A stretch of DNA of 64,000 nt from NCBI RefSeq assembly GCF_036894955.1, contig NZ_CP145905.1, forward strand, positions 5,528,501 through 5,592,500, read 5' to 3'. The notes under the pieces were generated by a model that was not told the DNA's origin, did no database searches, and worked only from the letters and a program-made list of their open reading frames with translations. This document shows, piece after piece, positions 1 through 9,098 of this stretch (positions are counted from its first letter, which is position 1; the number at the start of each line of letters is the position of its first letter). Both the position numbers and the translations under genes were made by a program. Origin of the DNA: Paenibacillus sp. KS-LC4. Lineage in GTDB: Bacteria; Bacillota; Bacilli; Paenibacillales; Paenibacillaceae.

Positions 1-731
1 GGCTTTTTAATCTCATTCACCGTCCATTTATCGCCTGCCGCCAGCTGGTCGCCCAACTGCCCATTAACTAGATGGCTGTAGCGAACCTGATTGCTTGGGT
101 CCAAAATATAGATATCGCCCTCAAAGCTGGAGAGGGCTATTAATTGAGCAATGTACTCCATATTAAGATCAATCTTTATTATATGCTCGTAGGCCTGATC
201 ACGCTGATCCGCTATTTTTTGAATGACACTGATGTTTTCCGGCGTTACATGCAAAAACGGATACGTATTGCTGTAATCCCTCACATGCTGATACCAGTCG
301 CTGGCCCGGATCGCATCATCAAGCTTGACTATATCGCCAGACACTAAAATAGTCGGATTATCACTCATGATGACAGCCGAGCTCAGCATTTTATATTCCT
401 TGTCCGAGCGATTGAAAATGTTGGAAATGGCTGCGAGCGACTCGATATATTGATCGTAGGTTTTATATTCCGTATTCAGATGGTGGATGAGCGATTTATC
501 AATGGAATACAAATAGGTAATGCCTGCGGCATCATCAATGGCGACGCCAAGCTCTTTTTTCATCTGCGTAATGGCCAGCTCCGCGTCTGCCTTCTTCTGA
601 TTTTTTATTTTAGTGGTCATGACGTTGTAAAACATAATATTCGTCAGCACAATGGGGATAAATACGCAAACGATATAGATGAAAACCAGCTTGTTTCGCA
701 GCTTTAAATGATGCAGACTAAATTTGAACAC
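1..731 (-). CDS. YesM-type sensor histidine kinase, N-terminal part (runs off the left edge)
   Basis: This is the N-terminal part of a membrane sensor kinase. Reading begins at a GTG at 731 with AAGGAGG about nine bases upstream, and stays open to the window edge. After a short basic segment there is one hydrophobic helix (FIYIVCVFIPIVLTNIMFY), then a long extracytoplasmic sensing region with phrases typical of the YesM family (for example DPSNQVRYSHLVNG). The second membrane segment, HAMP and kinase domains lie outside the window. The stop of the YesN-type regulator is only 14 bases upstream, so the two form an operon. Such pairs usually control sugar or polysaccharide uptake genes, but the ligand cannot be read here. 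Confidence 0.8.
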   Translation of the reverse strand, partial: MFKFSLHHLKLRNKLVFIYIVCVFIPIVLTNIMFYNVMTTKIKNQKKADAELAITQMKKELGVAIDDAAGITYLYSIDKSLIHHLNTEYKTYDQYIESLAAISNIFNRSDKEYKMLSSAVIMSDNPTILVSGDIVKLDDAIRASDWYQHVRDYSNTYPFLHVTPENISVIQKIADQRDQAYEHIIKIDLNMEYIAQLIALSSFEGDIYILDPSNQVRYSHLVNGQLGDQLAAGDKWTVNEIKK

Positions 732-745
732 CCTGCATAGCCTCC

Positions 746-2311
746 TTATTTTCTGCCAATAATCTTATTGCGATAATCGGTCGGAGTCATTTTTTCCAAT
801 TTTTCAAATTGTGTTGCAAAGTAATCGGAATTCGGAAATCCAACGAGCTCTGCGATTTTATACATACGGTTGTTCGTTTGCCGCAGCAGCCGCTTAGCTT
901 CTTCAATGCGCAATGAAAGCAAATACTCATTAAAATACATGCCATAGCTTTTGCGAAAGAGCTGTCCAAGATAAACAGGATTCATATAAAATTTTGCTGC
1001 GATTCCTTTCAAATTGATATTTTCCGTGAAATTCGCATCAATATATTTTTTGATTTTCTCAATGCTGCCCTTTCCTTTTTCACTTCGCTTGGCAGCTATA
1101 TAGCCAGCCGATTCTTCTACAAAACGCAAGCATATATGCCGAAGCTGATTTAGGTTGCGGTATTTGTTTCGCCAATCCAGCAATTCGTTCAGCAGCAGCA
1201 GCTCCTTCTCGTCCCCTTCAAATTGTCTAATGGTGTTTATGATTGCAATCATGCTCCGTCTGATGGTATTGGCGACTGCGTCAGGAGCAAACCGCAATTG
1301 CTGAAATTGTTCAAACATCGTTTCGATGACGGCCTCATAGCCCTCACGTTCATTCTCTTCCATCTCGGTAATCAATTTGCTGTGCAATTCTTCATCTACG
1401 TCAAAATAATATAAGGATAGTGGCAGCATCTCAGAGGCCATAATAATACCGCGCGAGCCTGCAGCAAAACGGTAATTCAAGCATTGGCTTGCGCTGCTCC
1501 CGGACTGGTCCATGCGCTTAAGATGCTCCTCCCTGCTTCCGATGAATAAGCTTATCGTCGTTCCCAGCTCCTGCTCCAGCATATCCAGCAGCCAGGCATA
1601 AGCGGTATGCTCGTTATCGCCCCATTGCATGAGCCATGCTTGTGGGACAATTAGGCCATATTGATTGTTCTCGCGCACATGAACGAGCGGGAGCGTTCCT
1701 TCGCGCTGCATATACCGCTGAAGCGCCTGCTGCATGGCCGGTAAATAATCGAATGCTCCGGGCAGCTGCATATCCTGTATATCTGCAATGACATAGGTGT
1801 AAGAAGAAGCGGCCGGAAGCTGCAAAATATGGGAAATTTGCTGAATGACCTGATCGTTGGGCTCTGTTTGCAGCAGGGTTGCGATGATGGTATCAGCGAG
1901 CGGCTTCTCTCCTGTATAGGACAACAGCTGCATTTGATTCAGCGTATTTTCCACCTTTTTCAAAGTGGCGCCCAGCTCTTTCTTGTCCACTGGCTTCAAA
2001 ATATAATCCGACACATTGTAGCGCAAGGCTTGCTGTGCATAAGTAAAATCATGATGACCGCTTATAATAATAAATAACGGCTGATGGTCGCCCTCCTCCT
2101 TCACATGCTTAATCAGCTCGAGACCATCAAGGACAGGCATCCTGATATCTACAATAACCAGATTAGGCTTCAGTCGCTCAATTAGCTCTATAGCTTGCTT
2201 TCCGTTTTCTGCTTCTCCGCATATTTCGAATTGCATGGCGGCCCAATTCATTAAATTGATCAGGCCCTTTCGCACAAATATTTCGTCATCCACAATGAGC
2301 ACCTTGTACAT
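746..2311 (-). CDS. YesN-type response regulator, REC plus AraC helix-turn-helix
   Basis: A 521-residue response regulator. The receiver domain (residues 1-120) has the acidic pair D8/D9, the phospho-acceptor D55 in VDIRMPVLDG and the conserved K106 in LKPVDK. A middle region of about 300 residues, typical of YesN, leads to a C-terminal AraC-type double helix-turn-helix (about 420-520). That region contains KGIAAKFYMNPVYLGQLFRKSYG and the second-helix motif IAELVGFPNSDYFATQFEKLEKMTPTDYR. It sits directly upstream of the sensor kinase and is its probable partner. Its target genes are probably to the left of this window. Confidence 0.88.
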   Translation of the reverse strand: MYKVLIVDDEIFVRKGLINLMNWAAMQFEICGEAENGKQAIELIERLKPNLVIVDIRMPVLDGLELIKHVKEEGDHQPLFIIISGHHDFTYAQQALRYNVSDYILKPVDKKELGATLKKVENTLNQMQLLSYTGEKPLADTIIATLLQTEPNDQVIQQISHILQLPAASSYTYVIADIQDMQLPGAFDYLPAMQQALQRYMQREGTLPLVHVRENNQYGLIVPQAWLMQWGDNEHTAYAWLLDMLEQELGTTISLFIGSREEHLKRMDQSGSSASQCLNYRFAAGSRGIIMASEMLPLSLYYFDVDEELHSKLITEMEENEREGYEAVIETMFEQFQQLRFAPDAVANTIRRSMIAIINTIRQFEGDEKELLLLNELLDWRNKYRNLNQLRHICLRFVEESAGYIAAKRSEKGKGSIEKIKKYIDANFTENINLKGIAAKFYMNPVYLGQLFRKSYGMYFNEYLLSLRIEEAKRLLRQTNNRMYKIAELVGFPNSDYFATQFEKLEKMTPTDYRNKIIGRK

Positions 2312-2684
2312 AGCTGATCCTCCTCTTAACGTACAACCTTGCGTTTCATCCTATAATTGGGTACAGCTTAAAATGATCGCCCGTTTTTCGCTCGCTATAA
2401 AGTATACTTTATCGTTTACCATTCTCCTAGTGAAGGAAGTTGCAGTCCCATTTTGCTAATCACTCTAATCACCAATCTAATGGCCGGTTATGAGAAGGAT
2501 CAAATCGCTGAAGCTTTTGGCTTGGACAAAGTGTGTAGCCTGTTGTTAACTCTTATCATTCACCAAAAAAAGATCGGTTTCAGATCACGTCTAAGTGATC
2601 CAAAACCGACCTTTATTGTTTAAGCGACACATATGCAAGCACGTGAAGAAATAGCAGGTTGGATTCGCAGCCACCATTATCGTT
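2312..2684. other. Intergenic region between yesN-type regulator and ctaB
   Basis: No convincing gene. It holds the ctaB terminator (2565-2614) and, nearer 2312, the promoter region expected for the two-component operon. I could not fix a clear -35/-10 pair. Confidence 0.6.
2565..2614 (-). terminator. Rho-independent terminator downstream of ctaB
   Basis: On the minus strand a long stem of about 17 pairs, with a few mismatches (GGTCGGTTTTGGATCAC against GTGATCTGAAACCGATC), is closed by a six-base loop and followed by seven T residues. It lies about 70 bases after the ctaB stop. Confidence 0.85.
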
Positions 2685-3608
2685 TTACTGAAATAGAGGA
2701 GCACCCAAGGAGTAGCCGACGATCATTAGCAGCAGTATCGTAATGTGGTTGAGCGAGAATATGAACATCGAACGCGCCCACTTTTCCTCTGGCTTCCGCC
2801 GATATCCGTCTACGCTCAGAATCAGCCAGATCAAGCTCAGGAGCGCATTCGCCACAGCGATGTACGGATTAAAGGACCAGAACATGAAGCTGCTAAGGAA
2901 CAAGGCAACCAAATATACATTCATCTGTACGTACGTTCTGCGAATGCCCTTGACAACCGGCAGCATGGGGATGTTAGCCGCACGGTATTCCTCCATCCGA
3001 CGAATGCCGATGGCATAAAAATGCGGCATCTGCCAAATCACCATTAATAGGAACAACGCCATTGCGCCAGGGTGAAAAATGTCCGGTGAAATCGCGGCCC
3101 AGCCGATCAGCGGAGGCATCGCCCCCGACAAGCTTCCCACCTCCGTATTATAGATCGTTCTGCGCTTCGTCCACATAGTATAAGGCACGACATAGAGAAA
3201 TAATCCCAGAAAGCCGCAATAAGCTGCGAGCGGAGAAGAAATATACAAGGCGACAAGTCCACCTGTGGCGATCCAGATTCCCATGATCAGCCCGCTCCAA
3301 AGGTCAACAACTCCTGATACAGTCGGCCTATTTTTCGTCCGTTCCATTATGGCGTCGATATCACGATCATATAAATTATTGAAGATGCCAGCCGCTCCAA
3401 TCACCAAGGCAGACCCGATCAAAGCGAGCACAATGTGGCCGATTTTATCGAAGAAAGATAAGTGATGAACGTACAGCGCCATGCTAAGTCCTGCGATCAT
3501 CGCAATGAGGTTCGACTTAATAATGCCAAACTTTATCGTTTCAAAGAGCACCTTCGTAATGGAGGTGGGTATTCGTTCAATACTCGTTGTATTGCTTTGT
3601 ATCAACAT
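2685..3608 (-). CDS. ctaB: Heme O synthase (protoheme IX farnesyltransferase)
   Basis: A 307-residue UbiA-superfamily integral membrane prenyltransferase. It adds a farnesyl group to protoheme IX, giving heme O for the cytochrome oxidases. The first aspartate-rich motif is visible as NLYDRDIDAIMERTKNRP, which is diagnostic of this family, and the second lies in the YRRKPEEKWAR loop region. About nine hydrophobic segments can be counted. I chose the ATG at 3608 because GGGAG stands ten bases before it; an in-frame ATG 30 bases upstream has no such site. It has its own terminator and is not part of the antibiotic cluster that follows. Confidence 0.93.
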   Translation of the reverse strand: MLIQSNTTSIERIPTSITKVLFETIKFGIIKSNLIAMIAGLSMALYVHHLSFFDKIGHIVLALIGSALVIGAAGIFNNLYDRDIDAIMERTKNRPTVSGVVDLWSGLIMGIWIATGGLVALYISSPLAAYCGFLGLFLYVVPYTMWTKRRTIYNTEVGSLSGAMPPLIGWAAISPDIFHPGAMALFLLMVIWQMPHFYAIGIRRMEEYRAANIPMLPVVKGIRRTYVQMNVYLVALFLSSFMFWSFNPYIAVANALLSLIWLILSVDGYRRKPEEKWARSMFIFSLNHITILLLMIVGYSLGAPLFQ

Positions 3609-3816
3609 GAGAATAACACTCCCTGTATCTAATTTCACTGATATCGTTCATTTCTATAGGTTACCTCTATAGGTTACCATAAAGCATCACTTATTTGCTG
3701 CTACTTCTTTAACCCTCATGATTCTGTCAAAAATACTTGTCGCTTTCGTGAACAACGCGTTTGCGGGTTCAAAACAGCATGGTTAGCATCTGTTATTTAT
3801 CAATATCATCCGCATG

Positions 3817-3850
3817 AAAAAACAACCCATCCTCTGTCGAAGTTGGGCTG
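3817..3850 (-). terminator. Terminator at the 3' end of the antibiotic cluster
   Basis: On the minus strand CAGCCCA pairs with TGGGTTG (one G-T pair) around an inner CTTC/GAGG stem, followed by six T residues. It follows the last cluster gene by about 30 bases and separates it from ctaB. Confidence 0.6.
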
Positions 3851-3881
3851 CTGATAGGCCGCTGAAATTCGAATAACGGCT

Positions 3882-4604
3882 TTACCTATTTATATTCCAC
3901 CATTTTGCAATCTGATATTCATAAAAAACTGTTCCCGAAGGAAAACTATCTTGCAAATCTAGGACCCATTCTACCCAGTTTGAAACCTCCATTGGAGTTT
4001 GCGGACCCTCAGCACCTCCCATATCAGTATTCATCCAACCTGGGTCCAATCCGTATATTTTAACCTTCGTGTCTTTTAACTCAGCCCCGACATTTACCGT
4101 CATTGCGTTTAGAGCTGTCTTTGTCATCCTGTATAAGTTATATAGCCCATCCATTGAATTGAAATCAGCAAGGTCGCTTGTAATATTAATAATCTTACCA
4201 GCCTGTGACCTTAGTAAAAGAGGCAGAAAGTCCCTTGTTGAGCGTAATGGTCCTAGCATGTTGACTGCGACCATCTCCTCCATCAACTGATCTGTAATAG
4301 TATCTATCGTATCATCGTTTTCATGTGAAAATACACCAGCATTATTAATCAATATATCAATATAATTATATTTCTTTTCTATCTGTTTAATAGTTAAATA
4401 ACATGCCCTTGGATCCCTTAAATCAAACGGATATGTCTCAGAGATACCTCCAAGGTCAGAAATCATCTGTTCAACCATTTTCCCCTTAGAAATATCCCTA
4501 CACCCCAGTAGTACAGTCATTCCCCGTTTCCCCAAACGTAAAGCTATTTCTTTCCCCAATCCTCTATTCGCTCCAGAAATAAATACAATGTTTGTGTTGT
4601 TCAT
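3882..4604 (-). CDS. Short-chain dehydrogenase/reductase, candidate AprD3-like C3'-deoxygenation reductase
   Basis: A 240-residue classical SDR of the C-factor-like group. The cofactor loop SGANRGLG is at residues 10-17. Further motifs are NNAG, the serine in NITSD, and the catalytic YRMTK (YxxxK); DPGWMNTDMGG follows the active site. It is the last gene of the cluster, about 100 bases after the CX3CX3C radical SAM gene. In apramycin biosynthesis AprD4 (radical SAM diol dehydratase) makes a keto sugar at C-4' and AprD3, an NADPH-dependent SDR, reduces it. The same pairing here suggests the same role (inference). Alternatively it is a second BtrF-like epimerisation reductase, since it shares the PGWM-TDMGG-E segment with the SDR at 15012-15710. 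The DNA is A+T-richer than the cluster core. Confidence 0.75.
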   Translation of the reverse strand: MNNTNIVFISGANRGLGKEIALRLGKRGMTVLLGCRDISKGKMVEQMISDLGGISETYPFDLRDPRACYLTIKQIEKKYNYIDILINNAGVFSHENDDTIDTITDQLMEEMVAVNMLGPLRSTRDFLPLLLRSQAGKIINITSDLADFNSMDGLYNLYRMTKTALNAMTVNVGAELKDTKVKIYGLDPGWMNTDMGGAEGPQTPMEVSNWVEWVLDLQDSFPSGTVFYEYQIAKWWNINR

Positions 4605-4709
4605 AAATACCTCCAGATAATAATCATGAATGAATGGAATTTTCTTAATTTTCAGATATATTGTCGGTCAGATGAATACAACGCAGGGGTGTTATTATAA
4701 ATATTAGAG

Positions 4710-6161
4710 TTATAATACTTCTATTTTTTCTTTTGCATCTTGATTCGCCCAATTTTCTATTCGCGTAATAAATAAATTCTTTCGCTTGTCCCATCTTTCG
4801 TTTGTTTCTTGTTCTCGTTCTCGTATAAGTACGTTTAATTCCTCACCGAACTCATAGGCCTCTTGCATCTTTTCTTTTGAAAGGTTGTCTGTCCGCATTA
4901 CAATAGAATAACCCGAGAAATGATCCCAGTTTTCAAGTATCCATCCTTTTTCAATCGCCTCATAGTATAAAGGTGTTCCGAGATAAGGAGTAATAAAAGA
5001 TAAATTGTATTCATCAACCAATAGCTCCATTTCTAACATTAGCCTGTACGTTTTCACAATGGATTGGGGTGTTTCAACTGGAAGACCGACTAAAAATAAA
5101 TATACAGTATGAATATCTAATTCACGAATCCAGTTATGAAAATTTTCCAGCTTTTTGAGGTCTAATCCTCTCTTAGCTTGCTGTAATAGAACTTTTTCGT
5201 CTCCAGATTCCACCCCTACTTCAAGACCAACACATCCCGCTTGTTTCATTAACTTTAATAATTCGAACGAAAGACGATCTATACGCGTTTCACACCACCA
5301 ATCTATTTCTAATTTTTCAGCAATTAACTGCCGACAAAATTCCTCAATGCGCTTTTGGTTGTAGGTAAATAACGGGTCACGAAATACTACCCCCGTTATT
5401 CCCAATTTTTTTATTTGCTTCATTTCCTGCATCATTCTATTTACAGAATGCATCCTTACCTTTTTCCCCTCAGCAAGTGGATACGGACAATAGAACCCGC
5501 AAGGGTGAGGGCAGCCATAACTTGAATGTATCGTGGCAATATTGTTTCGAGGAGTGCTCCTAAAATTTTCGAAAGTATATAAGCGATGGTCAACTAGATC
5601 CCGTGCTGGCATTGCAAATTGGTCAATATCATTTACTCTGTTCACTTCTGCAATAAATAATTTACCCTCGTTATCCAATGATGCCGTATTCGAATGATCC
5701 GTCCCCTCCACGATATCAATAATATTTCCAATAGAGTCAGGAAAAATGATCTTATCAGCACCTGATATTTTGGCAACCTTCTCCAAAACATCTTCATGTG
5801 TAATCGAGGAGCGAATATATACTTTTATCTTCGGATTAGTTTGTTTTGCTATTTGAGATATTTTACAATCATTCTCCAAAGTAGGAAGTGAAATGACGTG
5901 AATGAGATAATCTATACTATCATTTATTAATATGTTGATAAATTCTAATTCATCAAAAGGTGTTACCTGGTAGTCCCTCACAATAACCTCATGACCTTTA
6001 CTTTGTATTTCTCCAGCTAGCATAAGCAACTCGGTTGGTGGAAAGAAAATTGAAATTCCATCTTCAAGTTTATATTCGAATAAATCACCGAATCCTCCAG
6101 AATATGATCTCATGACATGATATCCCTTTATATTTGGAGGGTTAACTAGTAAAAATTTCAT
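4710..6161 (-). CDS. Radical SAM protein with CX3CX3C motif, candidate AprD4-like C3' diol dehydratase
   Basis: A 483-residue radical SAM protein with an N-terminal B12-binding-like Rossmann region (about 1-150; FLLVNPP, PPTELLMLAGEIQSKGHEV). The cluster-binding motif is C217-PHP-C221-GFY-C225, that is CX3CX3C instead of the usual CX3CX2C. As I recall, the apramycin enzyme AprD4 has this same unusual spacing; it removes the 3'-hydroxyl of paromamine with help from AprD3. The cobalamin-binding DxHxxG signature is not visible, so B12 dependence is doubtful. I use the ATG at 6161, with AAAGGA nine bases upstream; the ATG at 6170 abuts that site. Likely cotranscribed with the downstream SDR and upstream btrQ. 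It could be another radical SAM tailoring enzyme. Confidence 0.78.
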   Translation of the reverse strand: MKFLLVNPPNIKGYHVMRSYSGGFGDLFEYKLEDGISIFFPPTELLMLAGEIQSKGHEVIVRDYQVTPFDELEFINILINDSIDYLIHVISLPTLENDCKISQIAKQTNPKIKVYIRSSITHEDVLEKVAKISGADKIIFPDSIGNIIDIVEGTDHSNTASLDNEGKLFIAEVNRVNDIDQFAMPARDLVDHRLYTFENFRSTPRNNIATIHSSYGCPHPCGFYCPYPLAEGKKVRMHSVNRMMQEMKQIKKLGITGVVFRDPLFTYNQKRIEEFCRQLIAEKLEIDWWCETRIDRLSFELLKLMKQAGCVGLEVGVESGDEKVLLQQAKRGLDLKKLENFHNWIRELDIHTVYLFLVGLPVETPQSIVKTYRLMLEMELLVDEYNLSFITPYLGTPLYYEAIEKGWILENWDHFSGYSIVMRTDNLSKEKMQEAYEFGEELNVLIREREQETNERWDKRKNLFITRIENWANQDAKEKIEVL

Positions 6162-6243
6162 TTTAATCATTCCTTTCTATTCTATGAAATTAGTTAAATT
6201 TATTAAAAATAGTCTGACTCCACGCATCGGTTCTTACGACTTA

Positions 6244-7761
6244 TTACAGCTTTAATCCCTCTGCAATTCTTAGAGCGTTTGCTTGTATGGTCAACGTAGG
6301 GTTTACACCACCCGCAAAGGGCATAAATGAGCCGTCTGCTACATGCAAATTGTCAATCGTATGGAATCTACCGAGCTTATCCACCACCGACGTATTTTCA
6401 TCCAAGCCAGCGCGACAGGTACCATGCAAATGGGCGCTTCCTAAATAATAATAAGAAGGATTGTTTTGAATTAGTGTCGCACCCATTTCATATAAGATAC
6501 CTTTCGTTTTTTCTGTCATATAGTCCAATCTCGCCCGATCCAATTCGTGTGTTGTATAGTCAAGCATGATTTTCGGTACGCCTGTTGCTTCCTTCTGATC
6601 GGATAGTCTGACTCGGTTTGAATGTTGCGGCTGATCAGCCAAGATGCATTCTAGCTGGACGTACAGGCCTTTTCCAGGATTGCCGTAGTCGGTCCATGGA
6701 TTGGCTTCATAGATCAAGCCTCCAAGACCTGATGGGCAATCACGGTCGATATAATGGTCGGTCATGGAAACAGTCGAATACAACCCCTTTAACGGCTCAT
6801 TCAACTGAGTAAACGGATGATTTTCTACCCATCCCGAGACGTACTGACTTACTTTAAAGCTTAAGCCTGCTCCAACAAGCCCCGATTTATTGCCAACCCC
6901 ATTCGGCCACCAATCATTAACGGATCGAAGCACCAGCGCCGAGCTTTGTATTGCATTTCCTGCTAGAACAAACTGTTTAGCCTTAATTCGGAAGATTTCC
7001 ATAGTTCCCATATCCAAGCATTCAAGCTCAGCTATTCGAAACCTATCATGCTGAATAAATCGCAAAGCCTTTGTATTTTCCATCAGATCGACATTTTCAT
7101 TTAAGACAGGCCGCAAAATGCGGGAGAAGCTGTCACCCTTGGCTCCAACAGGACATGCGTAATCCGTACAGCTTGTCAGATTTTCACAGGCCGGATATCC
7201 GTTTAACGAGGAATTATTGACCGCCAATGGAGTCGGGAACGGATTCAAACCGAGTCTTTTACTGGCATCAGCTATAACCATCCCTTGTTGGCTAAATGAA
7301 TGTGCAGGATGCAGACGTCCCGTACTACTTGAGCTCATCATCGGATCCGCTTTTAAATCGCCAGAAACCCCCAGCCATGCTTCAATTTGATTGTAATAAG
7401 GGTCCAGATCGGCATAGGTGATCGGCCATTGAGGATCCATGGCATCTGAAGCCACATAGTTTCTTGCATCAAAATCTACATCTCGGTAGCGAAACGATAC
7501 GCCGGCATAGAAAATCGTGCCTCCGCCTACCGCACTTGCCGACCATGGATTTCCATTCAATCCCCATTGACCATGCTCATCACGCGCATATGCCTTTTCT
7601 GCATGCTCCATGACTTGATCAATATTCGTTCCCGGCTCAACTTTACGGCCTTGCTCGACGATAGCGACGCGCCAGCCTTTCTCCGCAAACACTCGGCTTG
7701 CTACAGATCCAGCGGCGCCGCTGCCAATTACACATACATCGAACTCTTTTATCAAACTCAA
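6244..7761 (-). CDS. btrQ: GMC-family FAD oxidoreductase, paromamine 6'-dehydrogenase (BtrQ-like)
   Basis: A 505-residue GMC oxidoreductase. The FAD-binding GSGAAG is at residues 13-18 and is followed by a glutamate in VEQG. The C-terminal GMC region has the histidine motif SAHLHGTCRAG and the closing signature LHVADGSFMPFAGGVNPT. In neomycin and butirosin pathways NeoG/BtrQ oxidises the 6'-hydroxyl of paromamine to the aldehyde, which the aminotransferase NeoB/BtrB then aminates to neamine. btrB is present in the same operon, which supports this role. It lies 14 bases after the NDP-kinase-like gene. Length is normal for the family. Confidence 0.88.
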   Translation of the reverse strand: MSLIKEFDVCVIGSGAAGSVASRVFAEKGWRVAIVEQGRKVEPGTNIDQVMEHAEKAYARDEHGQWGLNGNPWSASAVGGGTIFYAGVSFRYRDVDFDARNYVASDAMDPQWPITYADLDPYYNQIEAWLGVSGDLKADPMMSSSSTGRLHPAHSFSQQGMVIADASKRLGLNPFPTPLAVNNSSLNGYPACENLTSCTDYACPVGAKGDSFSRILRPVLNENVDLMENTKALRFIQHDRFRIAELECLDMGTMEIFRIKAKQFVLAGNAIQSSALVLRSVNDWWPNGVGNKSGLVGAGLSFKVSQYVSGWVENHPFTQLNEPLKGLYSTVSMTDHYIDRDCPSGLGGLIYEANPWTDYGNPGKGLYVQLECILADQPQHSNRVRLSDQKEATGVPKIMLDYTTHELDRARLDYMTEKTKGILYEMGATLIQNNPSYYYLGSAHLHGTCRAGLDENTSVVDKLGRFHTIDNLHVADGSFMPFAGGVNPTLTIQANALRIAEGLKL

Positions 7762-7775
7762 TCACCATCCATCCG

Positions 7776-8837
7776 TTATTTAGTATCCCTAGCTGCAATA
7801 CTGAAATGCCCAGGCTCCACAATCCCCCCGCTTCCACCTCGTAACTGGAGTCCATGAAGCCTGCCGAGGTCCATGTAAAGCTCAGTTGCAAGCAGGGAGT
7901 AATCGAATCGGTAACAGTTCAAGCCCGCAATCGCATATTTAGTCTTTAATTCATGAATACGTTGATACGCTTCTAGTCCGACAATCAGCTCGTCCATATT
8001 TTTACTTTTCTCAGAAATCCAAACTCGATACTTTGCCTGATCTTGAGCTGATAGCGGAATATGCAATAAATGGATTGCACAATCATTCTTTATCGCGTAC
8101 TCGATGCATTCCATCCGATTTGATGATATTGACATCCCATACAATTCTTTAATTAGATTTGGATTTTTCGGAAGATCGATATCCAGAAAGCACTCTTGAT
8201 TATCGTCGATTGCTATGCACAGCTTGAAATCAGTCACGATTTTTTGGCAAGGAGCAAGTATAAGGTTATCCGCTAATTCCAAATCGTAAACTGAAGCTAA
8301 CCGAATTTTGCAGTATCTCAATGCGCTGCTGCGGTCTAGGATATCAATCAGACGCCTTCTATCCTCCGCATTACCATGTCGCAGCCACATATCGAAATCA
8401 GCGAAGCTGCAATATTGTTTTACAGCCAGTTCAGGGAAAAAGTATTGGAGCAGCAAATGATATTCTGTTCCTTCATCTGTGGCATGAATTAAATTTTCTA
8501 TCTTTCCCAATACCCCATACCTGTTCCGAATGTCATACTTCAGCTCAGACATCCTCTCTATAGCAGTGTGTTCATGCCCGAGAACAAAGAATTTAACCGG
8601 CGATCGCGTCAAATAATGAACATAAAAGGAATCGGAGTGAAGAAAACAGCGCTCAATATCGGCAGCTGTCAGCATGACCTGTTTCGTATGCTTGACAGTA
8701 AATCCATTCGCAACAATTTCGCGCATGATTTCATCCTCGAGCTTTCTATTGAAGCAATCTGGCTTGAGCATCATAATCGTATGTTCGTAATAATGAATGA
8801 ATTCATCCATAAGATGTACCATTTGAGCAATGAGCAT
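7776..8837 (-). CDS. Protein with N-terminal nucleoside-diphosphate-kinase domain, function unknown
   Basis: A 353-residue protein. Residues 18-137 match nucleoside diphosphate kinase: MLKPD (K25), the R-rich loop IRNRYG (about 103-108), and the active-site motif NLIHATD with H118, corresponding to N-x-x-H-G-S-D in classical enzymes. The key lysine, arginine and histidine therefore look intact. The last 210 residues match nothing I recognise. Its start overlaps the end of the acyl-carrier-like gene by 35 bases, suggesting translational coupling. Classical NDK transfers phosphate between nucleotides. In this cluster it might phosphorylate or nucleotidylate a pathway intermediate (speculation). 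Its position, between the btrP-like and btrQ genes, is where additional uncharacterised btr genes would lie. Confidence 0.8.
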   Translation of the reverse strand: MLIAQMVHLMDEFIHYYEHTIMMLKPDCFNRKLEDEIMREIVANGFTVKHTKQVMLTAADIERCFLHSDSFYVHYLTRSPVKFFVLGHEHTAIERMSELKYDIRNRYGVLGKIENLIHATDEGTEYHLLLQYFFPELAVKQYCSFADFDMWLRHGNAEDRRRLIDILDRSSALRYCKIRLASVYDLELADNLILAPCQKIVTDFKLCIAIDDNQECFLDIDLPKNPNLIKELYGMSISSNRMECIEYAIKNDCAIHLLHIPLSAQDQAKYRVWISEKSKNMDELIVGLEAYQRIHELKTKYAIAGLNCYRFDYSLLATELYMDLGRLHGLQLRGGSGGIVEPGHFSIAARDTK

Positions 8838-9078
8838 CTATTTCCACTAGCCGCTCAATAATACGATCCATACAGATTTGATACGGCTCCGCAAACTCAA
8901 AATCCAATGTACAGTCAAAAAAAGACTCAATTCGCTGCACAATTTCAAAATAATCTCGCTTGTCCATTTCCAGCGGCTGTGATTGAAGCATTTCCTGAAG
9001 CTCGTCCCCATCCATGCCTGTGACACCAGAAATCGCATGGATGATATGCTGGCGGTAATGTAACACGTTTTTATTCAT
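8803..9078 (-). CDS. Acyl-carrier-protein-like small protein lacking the attachment serine
   Basis: A 91-residue acidic helical protein with the spacing of an acyl carrier protein: a first helix near 10-18, the segment LEMDKRDYFEIVQRIESFF at 37-55, and a C-terminal helix RIIERLVEID. Where true carriers read G-L-D-S, this one reads E-M-D-K, so there is no serine to carry phosphopantetheine. The neighbouring BtrI (13379-13639) has the intact GLDS. It is therefore probably a structural or docking partner, perhaps of the NDK-domain protein whose gene overlaps it by 35 bases. It could instead be an unrelated helical protein. Confidence 0.7.
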   Translation of the reverse strand: MNKNVLHYRQHIIHAISGVTGMDGDELQEMLQSQPLEMDKRDYFEIVQRIESFFDCTLDFEFAEPYQICMDRIIERLVEIDAHCSNGTSYG

Positions 9079-9098
9079 AATAAGACCGACCTCTCGAC

